A stretch of 64,000 nucleotides of DNA from Rhizobium indicum (GTDB taxonomy: Bacteria > Pseudomonadota > Alphaproteobacteria > Rhizobiales > Rhizobiaceae), in assembly GCF_005862305.2 (NCBI RefSeq), contig NZ_CP054021.1, forward strand, positions 1,612,001-1,676,000, given 5' to 3'. Positions 26,025 through 35,568 of this stretch are shown here, piece by piece; the stretch's first letter is position 1, and each line of letters begins with the position of its first letter. Made by a program: the position numbers and the translations under genes. Below the pieces are notes generated by a model, which saw nothing but the letters and a program-made list of their open reading frames with translations, was not told the origin of the DNA and made no database searches.

Positions 26025-26426
26025 CTAATCCAAAAAGCGATAAAGCCAGTCGCGCGTTTCCTCCGGCAGCGAAGCCGGCGACTGGTCCTCGCGGGTGCGG
26101 GCCTGCCAGATGATCTCGACCTCGGCGGCACGCTCCTCCCCGGTGTCGATCGAAATGAGGAAGCCGATGGAATGCATGCCGATCTTGTCGATGGTGGCGG
26201 TGAAGGTTGCCGGCTCGTCATAGTGCAGTGGACGGTGGAGCATGCAGGAAACCTTGCTGGGGCTATAGACGGGTTCGTCATCGACATCGGGCCGCGACGA
26301 CCAGAAGCCCGCCAGGACGGATTCGGCATAGGAAATATAGGAGGCCAGAAACATCTGGCCGTTCATATCGACATCGCGAAACGGCACGCGTATTTCCGCC
26401 ACATCCGGGCGTTTCGACTGACTCAT
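26025..26426 (-). CDS. Acyl-CoA thioesterase (4HBT hotdog fold)
   Basis: This 133-aa single hotdog-domain protein has the motif RVPFRDVDMNGQMFLASYISYAESV at residues 14-38. In it, Asp19 and the following DMNG segment correspond to the catalytic D-x-M/D-x-H region of 4-hydroxybenzoyl-CoA-thioesterase-type enzymes. A Gln replaces the usual His (DMNGQMF), which may affect activity. The second half (MHSIGFLISIDTGEERAAEVEIIWQ) forms the long helix and strands of the fold. It is probably cytoplasmic and the substrate is unknown. The ATG at 26426 is preferred over the upstream TTG. Confidence 0.75.
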   Translation of the reverse strand: MSQSKRPDVAEIRVPFRDVDMNGQMFLASYISYAESVLAGFWSSRPDVDDEPVYSPSKVSCMLHRPLHYDEPATFTATIDKIGMHSIGFLISIDTGEERAAEVEIIWQARTREDQSPASLPEETRDWLYRFLD

Positions 26427-26502
26427 CAACAGATCTGCCCTACTGAGTTCCCCACGACAACATTACTGCATAATTGCTTATACCGAAACCGGCTTAAGGA
26501 TA

Positions 26503-26531
26503 AAATTACGCAATAGTTCAAAGTGTTACAG
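26503..26531. repeat. Intergenic element with the TTCAAAGTGTTACAG core
   Basis: AAATTACGCAATAGTTCAAA-GTGTTACAG is shared, with few changes, with 55262-55290 (AAATTATGCTGCAATTCAAA-GTGTTACAG). Both lie in divergent or isolated intergenic DNA. It looks like a dispersed rhizobial repeat. Confidence 0.6.
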
Positions 26532-26712
26532 TATCCTTTGTACGTCTTAAAAGATGCCGCGCCGCTGCATCGGACCGGCTCGACGGAAACGGCGCAAATG
26601 AAACAGTGTAGTAGGCCAACGGTCGGAGGGCGCGGCAGGAGCGCTTGTGAAATCGTCAGGCGATGCCCCATCTGCTGTGGCACATGACATAAGCGACCGA
26701 TAGAGTGTCTTC

Positions 26713-27648
26713 ATGAGCACCCGTCTTTATGAACACCCGATCTTCCTGGAACATGTGACCCCCGCCGGCCATCCGGAGCGATCGGACAGGATCCGCGCCA
26801 TCAACGTCGCGCTGGAACATCCGAATTTCGAGCGGCTGGAGCGCCGCCAGGCGCCGCAGGCGAATGAGGATGCGGTGTTGCTTGCCCATCCCGAAGAACA
26901 TCTGATCGCCGTCATGCGGGAGATCCCCGAGGAAGAGGGTGAGATCAACCAGATCGAAGCCGATACCTATGCCAGCAGCAAGAGCCTGCAGGCGGCGCTG
27001 ACCGGCATTGGCGGGGCGATGGCGGCGGTGGACGACGTCTTTACCGGCCGGGCCGACAATGTCTTCGTCGCCGCCCGCCCGCCGGGGCACCATGCCGAGA
27101 AGATGACGGCGATGGGCTTCTGCTTCTTCAACAATGCGGCGATCGCCGCCCGGCATGCGCAGAAAACGCATGGCGCCGAGCGCATCGCCATCGTCGACTG
27201 GGACGTGCATCACGGCAACGGCACGCAGGATATCTTCTGGGACGATCCTTCGGTGCTGTTCTGCTCGACCCATCAGATGCCGCTCTATCCCGGCACCGGC
27301 GCCAAGGATGAGAAGGGCACGCACAACACCATCGTCAATGCGCCGCTGTCGCCGAATGTCGGCAGCGACCATTTTCGCGAGGCGTTCAAATCGCGCGTCC
27401 TGCCCGCCCTTGACGATTTCCGGCCGGATCTCATCATCATCTCCGCCGGCTTCGACGCGCATCACCGCGACCCCTTAGCGCAGATCAATCTGACCGGCGA
27501 GGATTTCGACTGGGCGACCGGGCGCGTGCTGGAACTCGCGGACCGGTACGCGAAGAACCGGGTCGTCAGCCTGCTCGAAGGCGGTTATGATCTCGAGGGA
27601 CTCGCCGAATCGGCGGGCATGCATATTCTGAGAATGATGAAGGGTTGA
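26713..27648 (+). CDS. Class II histone-deacetylase-like / acetylpolyamine deacetylase
   Basis: This 311-aa zinc-dependent deacetylase has an arginase/deacetylase fold. The charge-relay histidines lie in [20 protein letters not shown] (about residues 115-135). The metal ligands are [16 protein letters not shown] (Asp, His) and [14 protein letters not shown] (Asp). [14 protein letters not shown] forms the C-terminal active-site loop. Bacterial members deacetylate acetylpolyamines or acetylated small molecules, and no histone is involved. It is followed 2 bp later by xseB and is almost certainly cotranscribed with it. Confidence 0.93.
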   Translation: MSTRLYEHPIFLEHVTPAGHPERSDRIRAINVALEHPNFERLERRQAPQANEDAVLLAHPEEHLIAVMREIPEEEGEINQIEADTYASSKSLQAALTGIGGAMAAVDDVFTGRADNVFVAARPPGHHAEKMTAMGFCFFNNAAIAARHAQKTHGAERIAIVDWDVHHGNGTQDIFWDDPSVLFCSTHQMPLYPGTGAKDEKGTHNTIVNAPLSPNVGSDHFREAFKSRVLPALDDFRPDLIIISAGFDAHHRDPLAQINLTGEDFDWATGRVLELADRYAKNRVVSLLEGGYDLEGLAESAGMHILRMMKG

Positions 27649-27650
27649 GA

Positions 27651-27902
27651 ATGACTGACAGCGCCAAGCCGGAGGTGTCCGGCCTTTCCTTCGAAAAGGC
27701 AGTTGCCGAACTCGAAAGCATCGTCGCCCGGCTGGAACGCGGCGATGTGGCGCTGGATGAATCGATCGAGATCTACGAGCGCGGTGAAGCGCTGAAGAAA
27801 CATTGCGAGACCCTGCTTTCGGCCGCCGAGAACCGCATCGAGAAGATCCGGCTCGACCGCGCCGGCAAGCCGCAGGGCGTCGAGCCGCTCGACGGCGCCT
27901 GA
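27651..27902 (+). CDS. xseB: Exodeoxyribonuclease VII small subunit
   Basis: This 83-aa protein has the standard XseB core [20 protein letters not shown], followed by [19 protein letters not shown] and [12 protein letters not shown]. It is an all-helical subunit that binds several-fold to XseA and is needed for degradation of single-stranded DNA. An in-frame TTG at 27645 overlaps the previous stop, but the ATG at 27651 is the usual N-terminus. It forms an operon with the HDAC-like gene. Confidence 0.95.
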   Translation: MTDSAKPEVSGLSFEKAVAELESIVARLERGDVALDESIEIYERGEALKKHCETLLSAAENRIEKIRLDRAGKPQGVEPLDGA

Positions 27903-27987
27903 GACAGCAAACTCCCTTTTGAAGATGCTTGGCTATCGGCTTCGGACCGATCTATGATCCCATCCAAAACGATGAGGGGACAAGGAA

Positions 27988-28755
27988 ATGTCGGACAGAT
28001 TGAAGGGCAAGGTCGCCATTATCTCGGGCGGCGCGACCGGCATGGGCGGTGCCGCCTCGAAGCTTTTTGCAGCGGAAGGCGCGCGTGTTGCGATCATCGA
28101 CCGCAATGGCCAGGCGGCGGCCGAGACAGTCCAAGCGATCCGTGATGCCGGCGGCGAGGCCGACTGCTGGACGGCCGATGTCTCGGACGAATCCGCCGTC
28201 AATGCCGCCGTCGCAGGCGTCGAAGAACGCTACGGCGCAGTGACCGTGCTCTTCAATCACGCCGGCACGATCGTCATCAAACCTTTTCTGGAAACGACCG
28301 TCGAGGAATGGGACTGGCTGCATGCCGTCAACGTGCGCTCGATGTTCCTGATGACCAAGGCGGTGCTGCCGAAGATGATTGCGAGCGGCGGCGGGTCGAT
28401 CGTCTGCACCTCGTCGATCTCGGCGGTCGCCGCCACGCCGATGGAAGTGCTATACGACACGACCAAGGGGGCGGTGCATATGTTTGCCCGCGCCATCGCG
28501 GTGGAATTCCGCGATCGCAACATCCGCTGCAACGCCGTCTGCCCCGGCTTCATCCGCACGCCGCATGGCCTGCGCGAGGTGGCCGACCTGCAGGCGCTCG
28601 GCGTCGACGTTTCGGATGCCGCCATTGCCGCCCAGCAGGGGCGGATCGGCGAACCGGAAGACGTGGCACGGGCCGCGCTTTACCTCGCTAGCGACGAATC
28701 GAGCTTCGTCAATGGCGCCCATCTCTTCGTCGACAATGGTTTTACCGCGATCTGA
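27988..28755 (+). CDS. SDR-family NAD(P)-dependent oxidoreductase
   Basis: This 255-aa classical short-chain dehydrogenase has the Rossmann motif SGGATGMGGAA near residue 12, NHAG near residue 91, the catalytic Ser in TSSISAVAA, and Tyr/Lys in the Y-x3-K motif YDTTK. It also has the usual VCPGFIRTPHG loop and a C-terminal GAHLFVDNGFTAI end. The substrate is unknown. Asp39 in IIDRNGQ suggests NAD rather than NADP. ACAAGGAAATG provides the ribosome-binding site. Confidence 0.9.
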   Translation: MSDRLKGKVAIISGGATGMGGAASKLFAAEGARVAIIDRNGQAAAETVQAIRDAGGEADCWTADVSDESAVNAAVAGVEERYGAVTVLFNHAGTIVIKPFLETTVEEWDWLHAVNVRSMFLMTKAVLPKMIASGGGSIVCTSSISAVAATPMEVLYDTTKGAVHMFARAIAVEFRDRNIRCNAVCPGFIRTPHGLREVADLQALGVDVSDAAIAAQQGRIGEPEDVARAALYLASDESSFVNGAHLFVDNGFTAI

Positions 28756-28763
28756 GCCCCGAC

Positions 28764-28886
28764 GCGTGTCCGATTGGACGCGCGGCGCACTTTCAGGGCT
28801 GAGCGTCCTTTCCGCGTCCGATTGGACGCGCGGCGCGCTTTCAAGTGTTGGAGCGTCCTTAGCGCGTCCGATTGGACGCGCGGCGC
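28764..28886. repeat. Three tandem 50-bp units each with a CGCGTCC-GATT-GGACGCG hairpin
   Basis: Copies begin at 28764, 28813 and 28863, and each reads CGCGTCCGATTGGACGCG-CGGCGC (the first has GTGTCC). The spacers are related (CTTTCA...GAGCGTCCTT), so the whole unit of about 50 bp is repeated. Each palindrome gives a 7-bp stem with a GATT loop. It lies between the SDR stop and the pirin start and ends 56 bp before the pirin ATG. Confidence 0.85.
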
Positions 28887-28942
28887 TCCAGGCGCTATCT
28901 GTGGGCGATGACGCTCGGCACTGTAGCGATCGGAGATCCGAC

Positions 28943-29866
28943 ATGTCCTTCTTTCCCGGTAAAGACCCCCTGCCCGGCGACACCTTCGCCTGCGACGCGA
29001 TCGAGAACCTGATCATCCCGCGCACCAGCGATATCGGCGGTTTCCAGGTGCGCCGCGCGCTGCCCAGCCGGCAGCGGCGGCTGGTCGGGCCGTTCATCTT
29101 CTTCGACCGCATGGGGCCGGCGATCCTGAAGCCGGACGAGGCGCTCGACGTCAAGCCGCATCCACATATCGGATTGTCGACGGTCACCTATCTGTTCGAC
29201 GGCGAGATCCGCCATCGCGACAGCCTCGGCACCGAAAAGGTCATCCGTCCCGGCGATATCAACCTGATGACGGCCGGCCGCGGTATCGTGCATTCCGAAC
29301 GCACGCCCGACAATCTGCGCGGCCATCCGCTGCTGATGTCGGGGCTGCAAACCTGGCTGGCGCTGCCTGACGACAAGGAGGAGATCGATCCTTCCTTCGC
29401 CCATACGGAAAAATCCGCCATGCCGCTGATCGAGACGGCCGGCGTACGCGGGCGCGTGGTCATCGGCTCGTTCGAAGGCATGACATCGCCGGTCGGTGTT
29501 TTCTCTGACACGCTCTATGTCGATCTCGACCTGCAGCCGGGCGCCAAATTTCCCTTTGGTGCGGGCCACGAAGAGCGCGCCGTCTATGTGCTGTCTGGCG
29601 AGGTCGTCATATCAGGCGACCGCTTCGCCGCCGACCAGTTGCTGGTCTTCCGGCCGGGCGATGCGATCACGTTGGAAGCCGGCCGCGATGGCTGCCACCT
29701 GATGCTCTTCGGAGGGGCGGCGCTGAATTCGAAACGTTATATCTGGTGGAATTTCGTTTCCTCCTCGAAGGAGCGGATCGAACAGGCCAAGGAGGAATGG
29801 CGCACCGGCCGCTTCGATATCGTTCCCGGTGACGAAGAGGAATTCGTGCCTTTGCCAGAAGGCTGA
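28943..29866 (+). CDS. Pirin family protein
   Basis: This 307-aa bicupin protein of the pirin family has the metal-binding N-terminal cupin residues HPHIGLSTVTYLFDGEIRHRDS and GIVHSERTP, with three His and one Glu as ligands. The C-terminal cupin includes EERAVYVLSGEVVISGD. Bacterial pirins act as quercetin dioxygenases or redox-linked regulators, and the role here is not known. The open frame reaches far upstream through the SDR gene, but the ATG at 28943 with CGGAGATCCGAC is the family start. Confidence 0.9.
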   Translation: MSFFPGKDPLPGDTFACDAIENLIIPRTSDIGGFQVRRALPSRQRRLVGPFIFFDRMGPAILKPDEALDVKPHPHIGLSTVTYLFDGEIRHRDSLGTEKVIRPGDINLMTAGRGIVHSERTPDNLRGHPLLMSGLQTWLALPDDKEEIDPSFAHTEKSAMPLIETAGVRGRVVIGSFEGMTSPVGVFSDTLYVDLDLQPGAKFPFGAGHEERAVYVLSGEVVISGDRFAADQLLVFRPGDAITLEAGRDGCHLMLFGGAALNSKRYIWWNFVSSSKERIEQAKEEWRTGRFDIVPGDEEEFVPLPEG

Positions 29867-29914
29867 ACCCCTGATCCGAATGCTCCGGATCGAAGAAATA
29901 GAGGGTGATATCCG

Positions 29915-30004
29915 CCGAAAACCGCTCACACTTTTTGGCATCATGCTTTAATAGTGGGAGCATGATGTTGCCCGAAAACCGCTCACACTTTTCGGCATCA
30001 TGCT
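29915..30004. repeat. Two copies of a CCGAAAACCGCTCACACTTTT palindromic element
   Basis: Copy 2 (29959-30004) folds into AGCATGATG...CATCATGCT (9 bp) around CCGAAAA/TTTTCGG (7 bp), with loop CCGCTCACAC. Copy 1 (29915-29951) has the right part only. The loop and inner stem resemble the elements at 45571-45688. They lie upstream of dxs. Confidence 0.8.
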
Positions 30005-30100
30005 CTAAGGTGAAAACCTTTGGTTCCTGAAATGCACTTGTTTTGCCGCAATCTAATCGAATAAAGCGGAACAAGGAAAAGCAAGAAAGAGCGCCCGCCC

Positions 30101-32017
30101 GTGACACAACTGCCGAAGACCCCCCTGCTAGACCAGGTCATCTATCCCGCCGACCTGCGCAAGCTCGAGGATCGCGACCTGCCGCAGCTTGCCCGCGAAG
30201 TCCGGGACGAAATGATCGATGCGGTGTCGCGCACCGGCGGCCATCTCGGCGCCGGTCTCGGCGTCGTCGAGTTGACGATCGCCATCCACAGCGTCTTCGA
30301 CACACCTGATGATCGGCTGATCTTCGACGTCGGCCATCAATGTTATCCGCACAAGATTCTCACCGGCCGGCGCGACCGCATCCGGACGCTGCGCCAGGAA
30401 GACGGGCTGTCCGGCTTCACCCGCCGGGCGGAGAGCGAATACGATCCCTTCGGTGCAGCGCATTCCTCGACCTCGATCTCGGCCGGCCTCGGCATGGCGA
30501 TTGCTGCCGACCTCGACAAATCAGACCGCCGCGTCATCGCCGTCATCGGCGACGGGGCGATGTCGGCCGGCATGGCCTATGAGGCGCTGAACAATGCCGG
30601 CGCACTCGATGCGCGCCTCATCGTCATCCTCAACGACAACGATATGTCGATCGCGCCGCCGACGGGCGCCATGAGCGCCTATCTCGCGCGCCTTGCCTCG
30701 GGTCGCACCTATATGGGATTCCGTGACTTCGGCAAGAAGCTGACGGCCTATCTCGGCAAGAACATCGACCGGGCGATCACTCGCGCCGTCGAGCATGCGC
30801 GCGGCTATGTCACCGGCGGCACGATGTTCGAGGAGATGGGCTTCTATCATATCGGCCCGATCGACGGGCACTCCTTCGACCACCTGCTGCCCGTGTTGCG
30901 CAACGTGCGCGACAATGGGCGCGGGCCGGTGCTGATCCATGTCGTCACCCAGAAGGGCAAGGGCTATCCGCCGGCGGAAGCCGCAGCCGACAAATATCAC
31001 GGCGTCAACAAGTTCGACGTCATCACCGGGGCCCAGGCAAGGGTCAAGCCGAATGCGCCGAGCTATACCAGCGTCTTTGCCGAAGCGCTGGTGCAGGAAG
31101 CCACACTCGACGACAAGATCGTCGGCATCACCGCCGCCATGCCGAATGGTACCGGCCTCGACAAGCTCGCCGAAGCCTTTCCGTCGCGCTGTTTCGACGT
31201 CGGTATTGCCGAACAGCATGCCGTGACCTTCGCCGCCGGCCTTGCCGCAGAAGGCTACAAGCCATTCGCCGCCCTCTATTCCACCTTCCTGCAGCGCGCC
31301 TACGACCAGGTCGTGCACGACGTGGCGATCCAGGGACTGCCGGTGCGTTTCCCGATCGACCGTGCCGGCTTCGTCGGCGCCGACGGGCCGACGCATGCCG
31401 GCTCCTTCGACACGGCCTTCCTCACCACCCTGCCCGGCTTCGTGGTGATGGCGGCGGCCGACGAGGCCGAACTCAAGCACATGGTGCGCACGGCTGTCGC
31501 CTATGATGGCGGGCCGATCTCGTTCCGCTATCCGCGCGGCGAAGGTGTCGGCGTCGACATGCCGGCACGCGGCGAAATCCTGCAGATCGGCAAGGGCCGC
31601 ATCGTCAAGGAAGGCACCAAGGTTGCCCTGCTCTCGTTCGGCACCCGGCTTGCCGATTGTCTGCTGGCCGCCGAGGATCTCGACGCCGCCGGGCTTTCGA
31701 CGACGGTCGCCGATGCGCGCTTCGCCAAGCCGCTTGACCACGACCTGATCCGCCAGCTTGCCCGCCACCATGAGATCGTGATCACCGTCGAGGAAGGCTC
31801 GATCGGCGGCTTCGGCAGCCATGTGATGCATTTCCTCGCCACCGAAGGCCTGCTCGACAACGGTCTGAAGCTGCGCTCGCTGGTGATGCCCGACATCTGG
31901 ATGGAACAGGCCAAGCCCGAAGCCATGAACGCCCACGCCGGCCTCGACCGCGCCGGCATCGTTTCGACGGTGTTCAAGGCGCTGGGACGTGGTGTTGCGG
32001 TTGGGGTTGCGGGATAG
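30101..32017 (+). CDS. dxs: 1-deoxy-D-xylulose-5-phosphate synthase
   Basis: DXS condenses pyruvate and glyceraldehyde-3-phosphate, the first step of the MEP isoprenoid pathway, which also feeds thiamine and pyridoxal synthesis. The 638-aa protein has THL-type domains. The TPP-binding motif is [18 protein letters not shown]...NDND (about 151-183), the Glu activator is in [16 protein letters not shown], and PTHAGSFD is the substrate loop. The C-terminal transketolase domain includes [17 protein letters not shown] at 30101 is the start, preceded by an A/G-rich stretch without a strong ribosome-binding site. Confidence 0.96.
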   Translation: MTQLPKTPLLDQVIYPADLRKLEDRDLPQLAREVRDEMIDAVSRTGGHLGAGLGVVELTIAIHSVFDTPDDRLIFDVGHQCYPHKILTGRRDRIRTLRQEDGLSGFTRRAESEYDPFGAAHSSTSISAGLGMAIAADLDKSDRRVIAVIGDGAMSAGMAYEALNNAGALDARLIVILNDNDMSIAPPTGAMSAYLARLASGRTYMGFRDFGKKLTAYLGKNIDRAITRAVEHARGYVTGGTMFEEMGFYHIGPIDGHSFDHLLPVLRNVRDNGRGPVLIHVVTQKGKGYPPAEAAADKYHGVNKFDVITGAQARVKPNAPSYTSVFAEALVQEATLDDKIVGITAAMPNGTGLDKLAEAFPSRCFDVGIAEQHAVTFAAGLAAEGYKPFAALYSTFLQRAYDQVVHDVAIQGLPVRFPIDRAGFVGADGPTHAGSFDTAFLTTLPGFVVMAAADEAELKHMVRTAVAYDGGPISFRYPRGEGVGVDMPARGEILQIGKGRIVKEGTKVALLSFGTRLADCLLAAEDLDAAGLSTTVADARFAKPLDHDLIRQLARHHEIVITVEEGSIGGFGSHVMHFLATEGLLDNGLKLRSLVMPDIWMEQAKPEAMNAHAGLDRAGIVSTVFKALGRGVAVGVAG

Positions 32018-32035
32018 GATTAGGGTGAGGGCATG

Positions 32036-32206
32036 CCGTGTGGCCCCCTCATCCGCCCTACGGGCACCCGGCCGCCGGGGTCGAGCTACGGGTCTCGACC
32101 CGTCCTTCGGACCCCCGAGGGGAGAAGAGGGAGTCGAAACGTCGCCGCGAATCTCTTCTCCCCCCGGGGAGAAGGTGCCGGCAGGCGGATGAGGGGGCCG
32201 CACGGC
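32036..32206. repeat. Full palindromic mosaic repeat between dxs and the MCP gene
   Basis: The ends GTGTGGCCCCCTCATCCGCC and GGCGGATGAGGGGGCCGCAC are inverted copies of each other, with TTCTCCCC/GGGGAGAA blocks inside and a GGGTCGAG...CTCGACCC insertion. It sits between convergent genes. It is the same family as 11891-12039, 60725-60904 and 63193-63335. Confidence 0.85.
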
Positions 32207-32285
32207 AGGTCCTCTCAATAAAAAAGGCGACGCATCACTGCACCGCCCTCTTGATTTAACGTCCCTTCCCTAAGAAGGCTGCCTC

Positions 32286-34220
32286 TCAGAATTCCGTCCA
32301 GTCTTCCTTCACGGCCGCAGCACTCGCCTGTCTTCCGCCGAAAGCCTTGGCGACGGTGCGGGTCAAAGCGTGGGCCGGGGAGGCGACCGGGCGGGCGTTG
32401 GTGCCGGCAACGCTTGCGCGCGGCGCCGGGGCCACCTGGCCGAGCTTGAACTGGCGCAGCAGTTCTTCGAGGGCGTTTGCCTCCTGGGCGAGCGCATGGC
32501 TGGCCGCGGTCTGCTCCTCGACCATGGCAGCGTTCTGCTGCGTGCCCTGGTCCATGTTGTTGACGGCGGTGTTGATCTCCTGCAGGCCGATCGACTGTTC
32601 GCGCGTGGCGGTGACGATGGCGCTGACGTGGTGGTTGATCTCCTGCACCTCGGAGACGATGACCTCCAGCGCCTTGCCGGTCTCGCCGACGAGGCCGACG
32701 CCGGCAACGACTTGTTCGCCCGAGGTGGTGATCAGCGCCTTGATCTCCTTGGCCGCCTTGGCCGAGCGTTGGGCGAGCTCGCGCACTTCCTGGGCGACGA
32801 CCGCAAAGCCCTTGCCGGCATCGCCGGCGCGGGCGGCTTCGACGCCGGCGTTCAGAGCCAAGAGATTGGTCTGGAAGGCGATGTCGTCGATGACGCCGAT
32901 GATGTTGGAGATTTCACCCGAGGACTTCTCGATCTGCTGCATGGCGGAGACGGCCTTGCGGACGACTTCGCCTGACTTTTCGGCGCCGAGGCGGGCGCGC
33001 TCGACGAGATTGCCGACATCCTCGGCGCGCTTGGCGCTGTCGCGGACGGTCGTCGTCACTTCCTCAAGCGCTGCAGCGGTCTGTTCGACGGCGGCAGCCT
33101 GCTGCTCGGTGCGGTGGGCAAGATCGTCGGCAGCCGAGCGGATTTCGCCGGCACCAGCATTGATCGCCGAGGCATTGCGGCCGACCGATTGCAATGCTGC
33201 CTGCAGCTTTTCGACGGCATGGTTGAAGTCATTGCGCAGGCTGTCATATTGCGAGGCGAACGGCGTCTGGAGACGACCGGCCATATCGCCATTGGCAAGC
33301 TCGGCAAGACCGCCCGCCAAAGCGTCGATGGCATGGCGGATCTCGCCTTCCTCGCGCGCCTTCTGCTCGTCGCCTGCCCGGCGCTGGCGCTCGGCATCGT
33401 CGCGCATGCGGTCGGTCTCGCCGGCAAGACGCAGCTTCTCGATCGCCGCCTGCTTGAAGACCAGGACGGACTGAGCCATGCGGCCGATTTCGTCGCCGCG
33501 CTCGACTGCCGGAACCTCGATGTCGTTCTGACCGCCGGCGAGGCGGTCCATGGCGCTCGTCATGCCGACGACCGGGCGGACGATGATGCGCGACATCAGC
33601 CAGGCAAGCATGGCGGCGGCAAGCGAGGCGACGATGCCGCCGGCAAGCAGCGTCATCTTCAGATCGCTGTTGGCATCGGCCCGGATCGCGGCCAGCGCAT
33701 TCGACTTTTCACGCGCGGTGGCCTTGATCTTGGCCGAGGCCTGGCGGAAGCCGTCGAGCTGGCCCTTGGTAGCGTTGACGCCGATCTTGACGACCTCTTC
33801 GATCGGCATGTCGGTTTCCTTGCGCGCCTTGGTCTGCGGCTCGGCAAGTTCATGGAAATAGAGATCGGCGGCCTTCTGCATGCCGTCGATCATTTCGACC
33901 AGCTGCGGCTCGCCGGCCGCCGTCTGCTTGGCGGCGGCAATCGCCTTCAGCATGCGCTCGCGGTTGGCGAAGACATCGCCATAGGTGCTGTCGCTGCGGA
34001 AGAGGATGAAGCCGCGCAGGTTGACGGCCTGCTCGAGCATCGCCTGCAGCGCATCGTCGATCTGGTTGACGAGCAGCTCGGACTTTTCCTGCTCGGCAGA
34101 CGCGGCCGCAGACGCCGTCGCCTTGGAATAGACGAAAGCGGAAACGGCGACGAAAATGAGAATGAGGGCTGCGAACGTGGCCGCAAGCTTACCGTTCAAG
34201 GATATGTTTTTGGCGGACAT
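32286..34220 (-). CDS. Methyl-accepting chemotaxis protein
   Basis: This is a 644-aa transducer. TM1 is at residues 10-30 ([20 protein letters not shown]), followed by a helical periplasmic four-helix-bundle-type sensor (about 31-190) and TM2 (about 190-212). A HAMP domain ([21 protein letters not shown]) and a second HAMP-like stretch follow, and then a long signalling domain. The hairpin tip contains [20 protein letters not shown], with [20 protein letters not shown] after it. It ends in EDWTEF, similar to the NWETF pentapeptide that tethers CheR/CheB. The ligand is unknown, and no che genes are nearby. Confidence 0.94.
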   Translation of the reverse strand: MSAKNISLNGKLAATFAALILIFVAVSAFVYSKATASAAASAEQEKSELLVNQIDDALQAMLEQAVNLRGFILFRSDSTYGDVFANRERMLKAIAAAKQTAAGEPQLVEMIDGMQKAADLYFHELAEPQTKARKETDMPIEEVVKIGVNATKGQLDGFRQASAKIKATAREKSNALAAIRADANSDLKMTLLAGGIVASLAAAMLAWLMSRIIVRPVVGMTSAMDRLAGGQNDIEVPAVERGDEIGRMAQSVLVFKQAAIEKLRLAGETDRMRDDAERQRRAGDEQKAREEGEIRHAIDALAGGLAELANGDMAGRLQTPFASQYDSLRNDFNHAVEKLQAALQSVGRNASAINAGAGEIRSAADDLAHRTEQQAAAVEQTAAALEEVTTTVRDSAKRAEDVGNLVERARLGAEKSGEVVRKAVSAMQQIEKSSGEISNIIGVIDDIAFQTNLLALNAGVEAARAGDAGKGFAVVAQEVRELAQRSAKAAKEIKALITTSGEQVVAGVGLVGETGKALEVIVSEVQEINHHVSAIVTATREQSIGLQEINTAVNNMDQGTQQNAAMVEEQTAASHALAQEANALEELLRQFKLGQVAPAPRASVAGTNARPVASPAHALTRTVAKAFGGRQASAAAVKEDWTEF

Positions 34221-34437
34221 CGGTGATTTCTCCTGACGACAGTCGACGCGGCGAGGCAGGTCGCACGAGACGCAACCGCCGGGATGTTTGAAGCTGAGAA
34301 CATGATCGGCGTGGAAACGCTTGCGCCGTCATGGCGCCGAGCGGCTTGGATGAACCGCTACAATCACGCCGAACCTATCCGGCCAGGCTTTAAATTTGTT
34401 TAAATTTGTGCGGCGCAACAGCGGCCAAGCCTGAGGA

Positions 34438-35436
34438 TTATTGTGCCGTTTCTGGAGGATTGAGGATCAGGATGTCGAAATCCTTTGTGGGATCGAAATC
34501 CTCGGCCGTCATCCGGAAGGTCGTCGGACCGATCTTCTGAACATTGCTGCCGCAGAAGCTGATGAGGCTGCCGGGCTTGCCCTTGTCGATCGTCAGCTGG
34601 AAGCGCTTGATCGGTCCCGCCCAGTTGGCGCCGGTCGACAGCACATAGGAGATCCAGCTTTCGGTATAGTTGGCGCCTCCGGCCTCGGCTTCCCGCGCAC
34701 GCTGCTGGGCAACCCTGACGAAATCTCCGTCGAGGCAGTATTTGCGGGAATATTCCTCGAAGCGCTCCCCCTTCGGCTCACCACCTTCGAGAAAGCTGAT
34801 GGCGACGGTGCCGCCGACGGCCGGCTTGTAGCGATGCTCGACGCTGACCTTTTTCTTTGCCGGAAAGGTGGTGCGCCACCAATAGGTCGAGCGCAGCGTC
34901 CACAGCGGCACGAGGTCGACCCCGGCGGCATCGCCTGCGCCCATGGGATAGACGAGGCCGCGGGCGATCCAGTCCTTGCGGACGGTTTCGGGAAGCTTGG
35001 CAAGCGCCTCGGTCGTCTTCTGGCTGTAGGGCAGGACGGGAATGCCCTGCTTGGCGAACTCCTCGGTCACATCGATGCCGAGCGAGACGACGCGCTGCTG
35101 CAGCTTGGCGGTGATCGGACTGCCGTCCTGCTGGGTGGAAAAATGCAGGAAATTGTCGCTGTCATAATCGGAGATGGCGGAATTGGTGTCGACCTGACCT
35201 GATATGTCAGGCATCGGAAAGGCGACCAGGCTTTCGACATCCTTGTCGGAGCTGTTCTCGAAGACGTAGTCGACACGCACTTCCGAAGCGGAGATGAAGA
35301 GATCCTCTTCCGCCATGCTGACATCGTCGGATTGGGCAAAGATCAGCCCGCCGGTCTTGACCTCGGCCATAGTGTCGTTCGCGAGCGCGGGCGATGCGAT
35401 TCCCGCCGCGACAAGAAGAGTGAAGAGCTTCAGCAT
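34438..35436 (-). CDS. DUF4424 family secreted protein
   Basis: This is a 332-aa protein with a signal peptide (MLKLFTLLVAAGIASPALA-ND). The mature start NDTMAEVKTGGLIFAQSDDV is typical of DUF4424, as are SMAEEDLFIS, YVFENSSDKDVESLVAFPMP and the beta-rich WWRTTFPAKKKVSVEHRYKP. It is a periplasmic or exported protein of unknown function. The frame extends upstream to 35559, but the signal peptide starts at the ATG at 35436, which follows ACGGGGGTGTTCC. It is divergent from tlyA. Confidence 0.82.
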   Translation of the reverse strand: MLKLFTLLVAAGIASPALANDTMAEVKTGGLIFAQSDDVSMAEEDLFISASEVRVDYVFENSSDKDVESLVAFPMPDISGQVDTNSAISDYDSDNFLHFSTQQDGSPITAKLQQRVVSLGIDVTEEFAKQGIPVLPYSQKTTEALAKLPETVRKDWIARGLVYPMGAGDAAGVDLVPLWTLRSTYWWRTTFPAKKKVSVEHRYKPAVGGTVAISFLEGGEPKGERFEEYSRKYCLDGDFVRVAQQRAREAEAGGANYTESWISYVLSTGANWAGPIKRFQLTIDKGKPGSLISFCGSNVQKIGPTTFRMTAEDFDPTKDFDILILNPPETAQ

Positions 35437-35568
35437 GGAACACCCCCGTGTCTGCGGCACGCCCCGCGATCGCCGCGGCAGGATTATCGCCGAAAGCTTT
35501 TGAGGGTCAATGACGGTCTTGGGAACAAAATGCTTGCAACCGGCGGCTTTGCCGGTCATGCACAGCCG

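Noticed and set aside
28764..28886. Possible CRISPR array
   Set aside because: There are only three units, the spacers are related to each other, and no cas genes are present.
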